A DNA stretch of 64,000 nt, taken from NCBI GenBank assembly GCA_038501195.1, contig JBBPUQ010000006.1:1054001-1118000 (forward strand). The letters run 5' to 3'. Shown piece after piece: positions 32,006 to 44,430 of this stretch. The first letter of the stretch is position 1. Each line of letters opens with the position of its first letter. The notes below the pieces were generated by a model. It was not told the DNA's origin, made no database searches, and was given only the letters and a program-made list of their open reading frames with translations. A program made the position numbers and the translations under genes. Origin of the DNA: Nemania diffusa (taxonomy: Eukaryota; Ascomycota; Sordariomycetes; Xylariales; Xylariaceae).

Positions 32006-35000
32006 TCAGTCTGCATCCTCTTTACCAAATTCATCTGGGTCGAATTGAAGAGCATCACAATCTAGCGGATCACCCCAGCCCTCAAGCAGGGAGAGAGCAA
32101 TGGCACGTTCGGACTCAACTAGATTTGTCTGATTTGCCCTAGCCCTCTGATTGACCTCGATGCTCAATTGGATCGCCTCTGTAAGCTGGTCTTTTTCATC
32201 GCCAACTTCGAAGACAATCGGTTCAGCATCTGTGGGCTCGTTATCAACTCGTGCCATTTGTAGTTCCTCCCCTGGTCGGATTGCCAAGTCGACGTGAACT
32301 TTCACGTCACTTTGAGTACCAGTAGTTATCGCATCACTAGAGAGCTCCTCTCGCGCCGGGGACCGAGAAGGGGAGCGTTGAGGAGATAGCCCGACTGTTG
32401 GGCGCCGGACTTGCATAAAGTCTCCTATTCGTGGTTTGGTTATTAGTGCAGCTGTCCAGAAATAAATAGGAGGGATGGTGACTCACGACGCCGAAGAATT
32501 CGACGAGTCTCCCAAAAACGTCCAGCTTCGTGCAAAATTCCCCGGGAATTATCTTTTGGGGTGAGCGCGGATGAGCCGCTTCTCTCATTATCTTCATTGT
32601 CTGTCTGCACAAGCTTTGGGTAATTGGTCGTATCGCTATTCATTTCCATCCAATACTCTTCGGCTGAGATTTTTAACGTCCCGAAGCTCAGGCTAGATGG
32701 AATGTCTATTTCGAGCGCGGGTTAGAGCCAACTACGTCAACTTGGGTGGGGTTGGTTTACTCAAGGAGCTCTCAGAAATAATTCGTCTCGGAAATCCACT
32801 GATGGGGATGATGTCCGTCTTTCGATCCTCACTGTCCCAAAATACCATAGAGATAGTTACCTCCGCGTTCTTGTTGGAGACCCGGTAGTCGACCCTATCA
32901 AAGTCGAATATGGAAAGCGTGCCTTTACACATCTTATTAATGATTTCCTTAGATACATCTTTATCGATCCGGGGCCGCCTCTGTTCCTCAATGCGGAAAA
33001 AGGGGTACTTGCGCCCTCTCTCCTGGTTTCCTTCCGAGCATTTGGTGGCGAGAAAGAACCCTAGGTCGCTTAGCTCCTGGGAGTTATTTGGATATTTGCA
33101 GAGAATCCGGCCTTCTTCATTATCAGATTATGGTCACAGCTTAAAATTGTTTCGGTCTTACCGTTAAATTGATAATGACCAGAACCAATCCCATCATGTC
33201 GTATTTTCTCAAAGTAGAAGCACGACGCTACGAGCCTGCGAGAGACATGGCGGATCTGTCTCTGGTAGATCGGGTTCTGTTTGAGGACTTGTTTTATCGT
33301 TCTTTTCAGATGGCCCATTTTCGCCTTGTCGTCAAGTGAAGGAGGATCATATCCTAGATGCGGGTCAATCCGCTGCAAACGTCCTCTCGCATTCTTGATC
33401 TCAGCGCGAGGTATGGAAAGAGTAGCCTCCTGCTCAAACTTGACCCATCTCATATGAGAGTTGAGGACGTTAGACATTCGCGTGAACATCATTTTGAAGT
33501 TTTGAAACATCTGGGAGACATCACCCTCAGTGGAGTGGAGTTGGGGAGGCGTGGCACTAGAAACTTCAGCTGGGTGTAGTAGCTGAGTTCTACGATTTTC
33601 TGGTCTAGCGATATCTAGCGCGGGGCGGTTGTGTCCAGTCCCTATAGAGAGCACGATATCAGGTAAGCAATGGCGCACATCAGGCCAGAGGAGCTTGCTT
33701 TCTTCGAATGCAACATATACAGGGTTGTTATGATAAATAGCACCATCAATAAAACTCTGGCCTGTCTCTGGTTTCTTAAAGGGTTTGAAATACCCTGGCG
33801 CTGCGGTAGTTGCGCGGATGCTATGGACCGAACTCGTTAGCATAGTCGGGCCTATTAGAGAATCGTTTGAATTACGCTCACGCTTCCCATATCTTAAGCT
33901 CACTAGCTGGTTGATCTGGCCTAAGAAACTCTGTAACTGAATCGCTGTGAGCACAATCCTACACTAGGTCTTCGGGCACCTACATGGAGACTCATGCGGC
34001 CTGTTGTAGTTTGCTAAGACAATAGGGGTACTCCCGGTAGCCGTCGTTGACGTAAGTGCAACCCTGGCTCTATAGTGGCCTGGGTCAATATAGGGTCCAC
34101 CAAATAGAAAATCATCTCGGAATGTTGCCTGGAGGACTTCTTCAAATGGCTTGGTTCGGTACTTCCTCCCAGCTCTGCCAATAAATGGTATATCATGTAT
34201 GCCAATTAGTCTCCTTGTGAAGGCTTTGTCGGCAAGTGTTTCGAACTTTTCGATGCACTCAGACACCCGCCAATTTTTGATTCCCAGGCCAGCTGCAATA
34301 ATCCCTCCAGTGCTGCCGCCGAAAGGTTAGTTTCATATGGTAGAACTTTAACTCGGTGACAAAATGCACAAACCTAGTCCCGACAATAAGATCAAAGAAG
34401 GATTGAATAGGTAAATGACCGCCAAGGTATATCTCAATTTGGTTAAGAACTTCAAGCTCTACAATGCCACGAATGCCGCCCCTGCAAGATCAACTTGTTA
34501 GTCCGGTTCTAAATTCATGAGTAATTGTTGCGTTACCCGTCAAGACAGAGGAGTCTGACACCAGCCAAGTCTGGCTTCAAATCAATCGTCCTTGGTTCGA
34601 CAGGCTCAAATTCCGTTTTCCTAGGTACGTGTAGGGGGCATCGACTTAGACTGATCTGGCCATGCTGGAAAATCGAGTCTCCGTAGCCCCCTAGCCGCCT
34701 TTCAAGTTCCCCATATGTCTTCATGCAGGGGGTGCAGAGAACGTGGCCGCATTGCAGGGGATGCTCTGGCAGCTCCCTTAAGCAGCACAAGCAGATCGAG
34801 TGACTGAAGTATAAAAGCGAGCCCCCTATTTGTTCGAAAAAGCGATGAATATTATGGCGATGGATCTGGGGCACGAGGTCTTCTTCTCTCGCACGAGGGC
34901 GTCCTAGTAGGTAGGACTGGCAACGTTCAAGCCAAAAGCGAACCCAATCTAGCCAGACAGGAAGCATGTCAGCAAAGTTGAGGCTGGCTATGTAGTCTCC

Positions 35001-36960
35001 GGGATACTGTCTGCCCTTCAGCTGGTGGCCTTTCTGGTGCCGCTCGAGAGTGTTGACGCAGCGCCCTTTACCACGTAGTCCATCAACTTCAAATTCGCAT
35101 GGCCAAAATTGTTTACAGAAATCCTGAAGAGCGTTCTCACAGGCATCCTTGAAGTTGCTATCAAAGAACTCAATGGCGGAACCTAGAAAGCTTTTATGTT
35201 AAGTATTGCGAGATCTGAGGATCGTACCGACGTGTTCTTACCTTTCCAATTGCCTCTGCTGCATTCGAGGAATATGCAGCTCGCCACCATCAAACTCAAC
35301 GGCTCAAATATGTCATTCGCGCTAATCTTTTTGCCGCCCTTCTGGAGAGTGTCGCGAATAGTGACCGCTACCTTGGTAACGTTACCAGGAAAGTCACGCG
35401 GTATTGGAATGTTCTTTCGAGCCGCCTTAATTAAGTCGAATGGGGAGCTCAGACTGTAGGAGAAGTGCTCAAATGCTGCTTGGAAGAGCTCGTCCAATTC
35501 ATCGGCATTCATTAGCATCCGAGCCTTCTTCTTAGCTAGCATGGAAGCCTCACAGGCCGACTGGATTTCGCTGTGAAGCTTTTCGATTTGTGCCTCCATC
35601 TTGATATACTGATCCTTGCCCGGGATGTGAACGACACGCACCGAGGAGTAATAGCACAGCAACAGGTCCCGCACATTGCGGACAGGCCTTTGCGGTAGAT
35701 GCCAGTGCTTCAATAGCTTGGTGACCCGTTCTGCTTCCTTTTCGGACGGAAGCGACTGACTGACGCTTTCCAATAGTGATGTCGTTGCATAATCGACATC
35801 CCACTGCTCAGGTCTTGTCCGCAAGTCAGCTGCATTGATGACTATTATGGCATGGGGTAGTCGAGGCTGATTTGTTGACGCATTAAGCACCTCTGCGGCC
35901 CAGTCTACAAGCCTCGTCACGACAGCTGATTCAAAGGTTCTTTAGGCGTGTTAGCCGGGTTCATCCACTTGACTAGAAACTCTCACCGTGGATTGCGAAG
36001 AACGAAGACAATAATGTCAGAGAATGTGTAGAGAATTCGAGGGTAGAATTGCGTCACTGCAAACTCTCTCTTCTCTTTTTCTGGCGCATCTGCCCAATCG
36101 ATCTTCCGTGAAGTCTCTCTAGAGAATCGCCACTTTTTTGTGAGCCTGCTTTTTGACCAACTCGATCTCGCGGCCTTCTCTCCCAGATAAGATCGACGAG
36201 TAGGATCTCGATATTTGGCTGCAATAGGTGCCTTCTCACCACCCTCTAGTCCTTCGCTATCTACGTAAAATATGGGTCGCTCCTCGAAGTAAGATAGGGG
36301 ATCAGCATATAGATGGACATCTCCAGAAGTAGGAATATTGTTATTTTCAAACGACCCGACAACGGGAGCTGGGAATATTTCCCTACACGAGGCGGCGTCA
36401 ATACCTCCCTCAACGAGGTTGGCGTGTAACTTTCTCTCGATGAGGATCTTGATCAGCGTGCTCTTCCCGGCACCGGTCTGGCCAATGAATGAGACCAAGG
36501 CTGGAAAGCGAACAAGGTGGGAGCCGGCAGTAGAGCCATTAGCAACGAGTGAGGCATACCGGCCGGAATCGTAGAGGATTTCGGGCTTGCCGCTGGAATC
36601 GCGCTTCACGGCAAACCACGTTGTCTCCTCATCATCTCGGTGGAGTTTATCCTGGATCTTCCCGTCCGAGGGCGGGTCGAAGGTATCTCGCAGCCGGATG
36701 TAGAGGGCCGGGTCGACCTTCTCATGTTTATCAGCGATGCTCTTCCCGGACCGGTGCGGGGCTGGCTTCGGCCAGCATTCGTCACAGTAGCAGAATTTGC
36801 ACTGGGAGCAGATGTACAGGGGGCTTTGAGACGTCCGGCAGTCCCCGCATACGTCCCACTCAAGAGGTTCTGCTATGTCCATGTCTGCATTGACAGCACG
36901 GCCCGGGTCTACTCCGTTAGCGTCGGTATCAATGCTGAGACTCCTGTCGCTGGTATCCAC
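32006..36960 (-). CDS. Multidomain zinc-finger - GTPase - RING - patatin - UIM protein
   Basis: Nine exons: 36960-35987, 35939-35242, 35182-34537, 34481-34374, 34312-33980, 33820-33162, 33111-32736, 32692-32487, 32424-32006; 1472 aa with all phases closing. Domains: B-box-like zinc finger (C38, C41, C51, C54, C57, C59, C62, H69); P-loop GTPase with GQTGAGKST (160-168) and G3 DSEG (234-237); helical linker; RING-like finger (C688, C691, C702, H704, C707, C710, C739, H742); patatin phospholipase with DGGGIRG (772-778), GTSTGG (nucleophile S809) and DGA (D945); a C-terminal part after ISGFPR; two UIM-like motifs, EAIQLSIE (about 1416) and RAIALSLLE (about 1440). Patatin domains cleave phospholipid acyl chains; UIMs bind ubiquitin; RINGs can be E3 ligases. 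The least certain join is 33980/33820 (donor GTGCCC, but a good CTAAC branch). The 43- and 47-nt introns are short. Confidence 0.82.
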
Positions 36961-37940
36961 CAGTGTGGGGAATTGTGACCCGTGTCTCGGCCGCTAATCA
37001 TTCAACCGGCCGGCTTATTAGACTTTGTAAGCCGGCGCTTTCTGCTTTCCCTCGGCGCCGGTTGCTAAAAAGGATGGAGAGGCTTGCCTAGTCTACTGAG
37101 CCGCGGAAATTAAATTTCTAGACCAGGCTAGCAATGGACCACGCGGGGCTAGACACTATCTAGGTACTTGGCATCTGTCAGCTCTACCTACCTCCTTAAG
37201 CAGGTACCTAACTAGATACGGTTTAATCAAATCTATCTGCGACAACCTCATGTAGGAATGCGTCACTGCCACAATCTTCAGCCACATACCACCAAAATAC
37301 ACGTGAAGCAAGGATCATGTCGCACCCTATGGTTCTATAATTAGTATTTAGGGATACATTAGTAAAATGGAAAATCTTAGATTAGTCTTATACCTCATGA
37401 AAAGAAAAACTAGAGAAACAAAACGCTTCATTTGAATAGACACTGTTTTGTTGGGGTTTCAATTCCCTCTGCTTTGCTTGTATGTACTACCTATACAAGT
37501 GATAAATATTAAACAGTGGAGCTCCGTTGTGAAACCACCTTTACATAAGGAGATTATATTTACCAAATGGGTGTATCGATCCTTAAGAATAGAATTGAGG
37601 ATCAGAGAAAAGAAGTCTGTGATGCATTGGTTTGGTCCAGAAAACGGTGCTGCTGGGGGAAAAGACGGGTTTCTTCCATCTCCTCCTTGATGCCCCTGAG
37701 AAAAATTCAACTCACACCTGGTACTCCAATCAAACCCGCCCGCTCAGCCTCGAAAGATATGTAACACTAAATAGAGACACAAAGGGCCACGAGAACTCTA
37801 CCTTCAACCCACAAATTCGACAAGGAAGTTCAAGGTTCTTTGTGAGTATTCCGACAAATTAGCGACACCCCAAAATGTGACACTTACTACATCGTGGCCC
37901 ATAATGTACAGATAAACATAAAGGGATTTTTCATCCTTTC
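36961..37940. other. Intergenic region
   Basis: About 980 bp. The first part is the promoter of the patatin gene (C/T-rich on its strand, with CAACCGGCCGGC near 37002). Frames at 37448-37862 overlap on both strands and have no family signal. The right end is the 3' side of the rhodopsin-like gene. Confidence 0.5.
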
Positions 37941-39484
37941 TTAGACAATTGGACCCAAGGAAACACCTCTCACGCGAGTTTGAATATCGGTACGCACGCG
38001 AATGACACCAGGGGCTGAATAGCCTGCTCCGTCGGTAGAATTCCTTGGATCATCATCAAGCGAAGGCGGCGGTAGATACGCTTCTGCCGGCCGAATATTG
38101 GTCTTATTTTCCCTCTCAGACTCCGGCTCGCCACTTCCCCCCGTGATCTCGACGTAAGTCAGGGGGACGTCGTCGTCCGAGACGCGTTCGGTGCGGACTT
38201 CGGTGTCTAGCGGGTTGAGGCTCACGACGCGCCGGAAGCCGCGGTGGCTCCACTTCATGGAGCTGCTCAGGTCTTTGTTCTTCTCGTAGATACGGTCGCT
38301 GTCGTCCGTTGTCGTGCCCTTGAACTTCTTGTAGAGTCGGGGCGCCACGACGGGTAGGCAAGCGCACACGACCGCCGTCGTCTCTTCGGCGGCGGTGAGG
38401 ATTAGGAACGTCACGACGCCATCTAAATGATACGTTACTAAGGCTCAAAAGCTAGAGGGTCAATCTTTGGTTGGGATTACTCACAGCTTGTGTCATCTTT
38501 ATCGTCGGTGTTCAGGTTTAGCGCTAGTATGCGGGCTAGTTCGAGAATGCAGGCAATACTGCCAACGCCGAAGACAGCCAGCAAGCCACGTTTCTTGGCC
38601 TTGTTCACCTTCAAAGTCGAGACGGCCCAGATGGGTAGTATAAGGAGTGCGATGTCCGAGATGAAGCTGAAGATGACTGGCAGGGACACATTGAGGACAG
38701 CGGTCGCGTCGCACTGGCCCTTCAGGTTTGCCAGGTCGTTGGTCTCGGGGTGGGGAAACCGGACATAGTAGCGCGTGAAGTAGTACTGAACAGGCCGGCA
38801 TTGGAAGAGATAGAAGCCCGTGGCACCGATGAACCAGAGGACGATGAAGACGAAGTTCGCCCACCAGAAGATACGCAGGTGGGGGTTGGAAACTAGAAAC
38901 AGGCGCCTGTAGAAGAAAAGAAGGGTCATCTTGATGCAGAGGAAGAAACTGCTCATCAAGACCATGGTTATCCAGACATGCTAGGCAGAACGACATTAGA
39001 CGCCAACTTCTTAACTCCCAAGACATAATAGAAGAATGAATTAGTTAGGTTATTATTTGACTTACTCTAAAAGTATGGGACAAGTTGGCGGGGTATTCTG
39101 GATCACGGGCATTGACGGTGTATACATGGAGACCAAGTCCGAAGTGAGTTGCTACCATTAGATTTGGTATGATAGCATTGACAAAGACCTTGATTATAAT
39201 GCCATTGTTAAAATTTTGCTTGAAAGTCACTAGGTAAAATGAAATTTATGGCTCTTGAACGCGACTTAGAGGGGATATTGACTAACTCCGCTTAAAACGA
39301 TCAAGATGTCCTCAGCTAAAATGCGCGAGCGCGTGCCGGCGGACGTCCTCGTTGCCCAGAGCCTGCCCGCAATGGCGACGTTGTTAATCACGAGGAAAGT
39401 TCCTAGACTTGCCCATAGCTGGGTTTGGTACGATTCGTGAGAACGTGCTTCTTGCGCGGGTGTAAGCGAATATGTAGAGGCCAT
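37941..39484 (-). CDS. Rhodopsin-like (SAT4-type) integral membrane protein
   Basis: Four exons, 39484-39287, 39188-39066, 38980-38485, 38422-37941; introns of 98, 85 and 62 nt; 432 aa. Start is the ATG of MASTYSL. About seven hydrophobic helices are visible: LWASLGTFLVINNVAIAG near residue 25, LIVLSGVFVNAII across the first junction, HVWITMVLMSSFFL opening exon 3, FWWANFVFIVLWFIGATGFYLF, VLNVSLPVIFSFISDIALLI, LLAVFGVGSIACILELARIL and VVTFLILTAAEETTAVVCA. The ATHFGLGLHV and FQCRPVQYYF phrases and the ICACLP-like end of the last helix fit the fungal rhodopsin domain family, which includes PTH11-like receptors. The cytosolic tail (last 130 residues) is charged and disordered. No CFEM domain is present, so this is the short form. 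The ligand is unknown. Confidence 0.85.
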
Positions 39485-40790
39485 TTTTTGCCCAAGTAGA
39501 CATTTACAGGGCTGAAAGTGGAACTCTTCGAAGGGAACTATAACATGAAACAAGGTAGTTGAGTAGTCGTCAGGTTTTCCTTGGGTTTACCATAGGCTAT
39601 ATTAACATCGGGTTCCTCGTCTTTAACTCTCAGCTGTATTACACGGGTTGTTGCAGTTTTGGCGCCCAGTTATGAATAGCTGCAGCTTGTTTCACAAGAA
39701 CTAGGCTCTCCCATCGGGAGTCTCCGTAGGCTGAACCACATGAGGGAAAACTAATGATGATTGTGGTGGCGGACCTACCTACCTAATACTAACAGGGCGA
39801 CCGAATGTATGCCTCAACTAAATTAGCTACCTGCCTAGGACCTTAAGGCATATTCAGTAGGCATCAGACACTAAGTAGCATTGCGCCGAACACCTGAGAA
39901 TGTGTGGGATATCTTGGCGTGAAGAGGAAAGGATCATCTAAGTCACCGGCAGCCTTCAATTGTGAGCAAAAGCCACGAGTCACCAACAACCGCAATGTTA
40001 TTTGGCGATCACATCACAAACATGCAAGACAAACAGCAGAATGGCTGACGGGCGGGAAACTGTCCGTCCGTGTGTTACACAACAGCCCTCTCGCGCAGTC
40101 TGCTTGGCTGCTTGGGTGTTCGTGATAGGGCCAATCGACTTCTACTGGATCCTGAGATGGAGGGGTTACTACTCTCGGCTCGGCACGTGCCCGTGCTGCA
40201 TGATATACGCAGTAATGCAGTGGGAAGAGTGACTGTGGCAAGCGTAGGTCTTTTGTATAGGATGCATTAATACACCACACCAAGATTGGAACTTTGATAG
40301 GGGTGGATCCAAGGAAGGGTCGGACAGAATATCCGCGTCGGATGGTAAGACAGCCTTTGTAATCGATCGAATCATCGGAAGCGGAAGTTGTATTGAGATC
40401 GCCTTTCAGGCAGGCTGCGTAACCCTTGCATATACTTTTCTCCGGCCGGCAAGAGACACATCGTAAAATGTAGGGAATTAATTATAGTGCATAGGTGACG
40501 TATCGCACAGAACTGGGGATTTTTTAGTTCAATCGGAAATGATACCCAACCTTCAGCCGCTTGACCAACGAACGAGCAGTATTATAATTGACCGTGATTA
40601 TCCTTTAATCCTCAATGCACATCCGTGGCTTGTTGCACTTCCCCTCACACGTACATATTCATCTCCTTTTTTTTTTTTTCAAGTCTTTTTATAGAAGACT
40701 CCTCTTCAGTCTATGCTTTCCACTCACCGTTAACACCTCGTGCTACCTTCTAGTTGCGTCCTGCGTTAATCGCTCTGCGTCGTAATCGCC
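39485..40790. other. Divergent intergenic promoter region
   Basis: About 1.3 kb between the divergently transcribed rhodopsin-like and MFS genes, so it carries both promoters. Frames at 39904-40375 overlap on both strands and are not credible genes. A T-tract and C/T-rich leader precede the MFS start (listed separately). Confidence 0.55.
40667..40679 (+). promoter_or_regulatory. Poly(T) promoter tract of the MFS gene
   Basis: A run of 13 T about 110-125 bases upstream of the ATG at 40791, followed by TTTTTATAG and a C/T-rich leader. dT tracts upstream of fungal starts are common nucleosome-excluding promoter parts. Position and composition only. Confidence 0.4.
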
Positions 40791-42545
40791 ATGTCGGAGG
40801 AGGCAAAGACTATGCCGGAGGGAGACGGGACCATGGAGCTACACCCCGCGGAGCGCCACGATTACAACCTGGCCAAGTATACAGAGAGTCAGGAGGCTCG
40901 CGTTGTTTCTAAGCTTGATTGGAACTTAATGACGTTGTTTTTTGTGCTTTGTGAGTTGACGCGGGCCCAGATCCTCCGTTTCAGACCACCCCTTGGTATA
41001 GCAAATGAGCTGACAGTAGCATTCCAACGGCAAGACATGCTGGCCTTCCTTGACCGCGGCAACATTGGAAACGCCAGAATAGCGGGATTGCAGGAAGACT
41101 TTAATCTTGTTGGCGATAGATACCAATGGCTAATCAACATCTTCTACATTGCTTATGTCATTTCTGAGTTTGGAATCTTACTATGGAAGCTTTTTCCTCC
41201 TCATATTGTCGGCGCAATTGTCGTGTTTGGATGGTACGTATAAGCGCCATTTTACCACTAGTCTAGTATCTCTATCTAATATTCGACTGGAAAAGGGGTC
41301 TCATCGCGACAGTCCAGGCCGGCGCTCAAAATTGGAGTGGGCTTATGGCACTAAGGTTTCTTCTTGGTGTCTTCGAAGCATGTTATGGGTAGGGTGCAGG
41401 TTAATCGAGGTCTTTGGAAAGAAACCTCCGCTAATCCCAGCTTTCTAGACCAGGCATCATATACTTGCTTTCCTTCTTCTATCTTCGACATGAGATCGGA
41501 TTCCGATGTGGCATCTTTGCCTCCGCTGCTCCGCTAGCATCGACATTCGCAGGCGCCCTAGCCTACGGCATTACAAGTGGACATTCACATCTCGCTAACT
41601 GGCGCCTACTTTTCCTCGTCGAAGGCCTGCCGACCGTGCTACTATCGGTTATCGCCTTCTTTTTCATACCCGATTCCCCCGAGAAGGCCAAGTTCCTGGA
41701 TCCGGAAGAGAAAGAGATTGTCAAAGCGAGAGCAATGCGTCAAGTAGGAACCGACGCTAGTGCTAGAATTGGATCGTTTAGTCTCAAAGACCTTGGGGCT
41801 GTTCTAATCGACTTTAAGGCATGGCTGTGCGCACTCATGTACTTCTCAGGGAATGTTTGTTATTCTAGTTTGCCCGTATTTCTGCCTACCATCTTGAAGG
41901 ACATGGGTTATACTGCCATCGACGCGCAAGGTCTCTCTGCTCCTCCGTCATTCGCCGCTTTTCTATTCGCCCTTATGACAACTTGGCTAGCAGACAAGAC
42001 TCAGCAGCGGTGTTTGGTCCTTTTTGTTACTTCTGCCGTTGGAGGAGCCGGTTACATCATTCTTGCCACCGTAGAAACGGTTGGGGTTCGTTACTTTGCA
42101 ACCTTTTTAGCTTCAGCCGGTGTTTTCTCCACCATCCCAAATATTCTCGCGTTGACCCTGAGTAAGTGTATCGTTCTGTTCATATGTTCGCATCATATTG
42201 TAGGTTGCTGACAATACTTCTGGGACAGACAACCAAGGCAGCGATACTAGACGTGGAATGGGTCTTGTTCTTGTCAACTTCATCGGCCAAACTGGGCCAT
42301 TTTTGGGCACTAACATCTTTCCCACTAGTCAGAGTCCAAGATTTATCGAGGGAATGAGTATATGTGCCGCGTTCATGTTTTTCTCGGCTCTGCTGGCGCT
42401 CATCCAGCGATTCTTTCTGGTGCGAGCGAACGCCAAGCTCGATCGCAAGTATGGTGCCGTAGACACAAAAGGAAGGCCTGGCTCTTCAGGAACAGAGGAA
42501 GTTGCTCTAGAAAATTATGGCTCCCACTTCAGATTCATTCTTTAA
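40791..42545 (+). CDS. MFS transporter of the DAL5/allantoate permease type
   Basis: Five exons: 40791-40950, 41035-41233, 41296-41388, 41449-42161, 42229-42545; introns of 84, 62, 60 and 67 nt with CTGAC/CTAAT branches; 493 aa. The ATG has context GCCATGTCG. After a cytosolic N-terminus come WNLMTLFFVLY joined to MLAFLDRGNIGNARIAGL, the signature second-helix region of the anion:cation symporter (DAL5/TNA1) family. Further hallmarks are YQWLINIFYIAYVISE, MALRFLLGVFEACYGPG (formed across the exon 3/4 join), YLLSFFYLRHEIGFR, NWRLLFLVEGLPT and FFFIPDSPEKAKFL. The C-terminal half has QTGPFLGTNIFP and a charged tail. About twelve helices are expected. Relatives move allantoate, nicotinic acid, biotin or other organic anions across the plasma membrane with protons; the substrate here is unknown. 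Confidence 0.9.
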
Positions 42546-42702
42546 GCCCCCGAGGCGCATTTGGTGCGGCGGTAGGTCAGCGCGAAAACCCATTACCGAT
42601 ATCTGTCCCAATTATCAGACGAGTTTGGGAACACACAGGGACTAAAACCGGCAAAATTTCGAGACACTATAGTCTATGAGGCTTTTACTTATATGTCGCG
42701 TA

Positions 42703-42752
42703 CAATATATACCGTTAATACTGCAGGAGTATTAACGGCGTCGTTTTTCCTC
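42703..42752. repeat. Dispersed palindromic repeat, copy 2
   Basis: Contains the perfect inverted repeat CCGTTAATACT / AGTATTAACGG (42712-42722 and 42728-42738) around a 5-base loop, followed by CGTCGTTTTTCCTC. It matches the copy at 12247-12295. It lies about 160 bases after the MFS stop, so it could fold in the 3' UTR or just past it. Confidence 0.7.
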
Positions 42753-44407
42753 CGTCACATTATAATTTCTAGAACCTAATAGAAAGAGACGATGATATTA
42801 TTCGTGTCAAAATTGTAACTTCACTTCACATAACTTAGGACTCCAACACATATTATATCAAGTTAATTAGACTAATAAATTAAGGCTAGCTCGTGTATGA
42901 TGAGAACTTTAAGAGGAAATCAACATCAACACTCTCATGGCGAACATGCTGCCAATAAGTAACAACTGGCACAAATATAATACGTAGTAATAAGAGACAC
43001 AGGTCTTTAGCATGATAAGTAAGTGAATAACCCGATCCCCCACTGCCCCCTTTTCCTTTCGAGCCGGACCATACCTGCACCAAGCCGATCTAGAATAACC
43101 AGGCCGGCGAAAGTGGCAGAAAGATAACTTAGGCTGCAGCTAAATGGAGTCAGCAGAAAACTCGGCGTTGAGTGGTAGGTATTAATAGTTTTTTTCAGAC
43201 CCGCCGGTAAATTCCGTCTCGGTGCAGAATAGGTACATCGAATGAAATCAAAGACAACTTGTACCTGCGCAATTTTGATTTATCACTAAAGTACCACGCA
43301 GCCTGGGCTGAGCCGTAATCTTGCCACTGCGACCAACCAATTCTATAATCCCTCTTTCGTCTTGTATATAGAGAAAATTACATGGGAAAATGACATAAAG
43401 TACAGATTTTCTCTAAACGTGCCTCCCAGTGACTGCTTAGTGACATTCCGTCCTATCGACCCTCCCTAGTATCTATAACTGATACAACTACCGCTAGAGG
43501 ATTATTAGTAGTTGTTGTAATATCATGGTAACCGCATAAGACAAGGCTCCTATACCAAATACTCAAACGCCCCCGGCCACGTATCAAACAAATGTAGCCC
43601 GACCAAGCCGCAAGAGTGAAAAGCTACGGTGAAGTATTACGTATAAAGTGATACATTAACGATAAAGATCATCATCATATTACTGAAATTAGATGTGACA
43701 GCAACTCGGTGGTAGCAGGTCTACTTTTTGGAAAAGAGAAGAGAAAAGCGGGCGAGAATGAGGGTTCTGTTCTTGGTATCCCTAATATTTCGTGATATGT
43801 ATCTGGTGTTTGGGTAAATCTTGGTGTCCCTGAGAAAAAAAGGGGCTAGCAAAAATTGAGATGCCGTTAGGCATCCAACCAGCCCTTACCTACATAATTA
43901 TAATTATGATATTCGCTTGATTTGAGCTTAAGATACCACTTGCCACAGTCAATCTTCTAGTTTAAAATCATCGAATCATTACTGTATAAGGAAAACTAGA
44001 AGGGAGGTTTCCTCTCAGTAGCTATAGGGCTATGTACGGATGGCGAAGGAGGAAAGGCTGCTAGGTCGCGCCCCCCGGACTTGGTGGCAGCTATCTCGTT
44101 ACTTCCATCACAAATATTAACTTAGCTAGACGTAGTTGAGTTAAACTTGAAATCGCTTCTTGGAATACGTAAAACATTAATTAGTGAGTTGAGTTTAGAG
44201 ATGGTATGCAAGGTCGCTGGATTCAAGGATGGAATCCTCTTGTAGTAAGAAATTGGTTAGCCTAGAATGAAACTAACCACCTAGCCATAGCCACTAAAGA
44301 ATAATATACAATATATGATTGAATTTTATAGGTAGTTAGCTATACCAATACTCACATAGTGATTCTAAAGCTTAAACCCTATTTAGAGAATAATATAAGA
44401 GGATCAT
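42753..44407. other. Intergenic region next to the AT-rich block
   Basis: About 1.65 kb of normal-composition DNA with no credible gene; the frame at 42886-43083 has no family features. Composition stays mixed until about 44400, then changes abruptly. Confidence 0.5.
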
Positions 44408-44419
44408 AGCGCTAGCGCT
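44408..44419. repeat. GC palindrome at the edge of the AT-rich block
   Basis: AGCGCTAGCGCT is a perfect 12-base palindrome, the last GC-rich word before composition falls. It lies 11 bases before the hairpin at 44431. Confidence 0.6.
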
Positions 44420-44430
44420 CTATACAAGTA

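Noticed and set aside
33945..33983. A 39-nt intron as the alternative at the uncertain patatin junction
   Set aside because: Too short, and it would leave a long non-family insert before RATTAAPGYF. The 159-nt intron has a well-placed CTAAC branch.
33964..34266. Separate small genes inside the patatin region
   Set aside because: These fragments join in frame through donor/acceptor sites into one protein with motifs crossing the junctions (DGGGIRG, GTSTGG).
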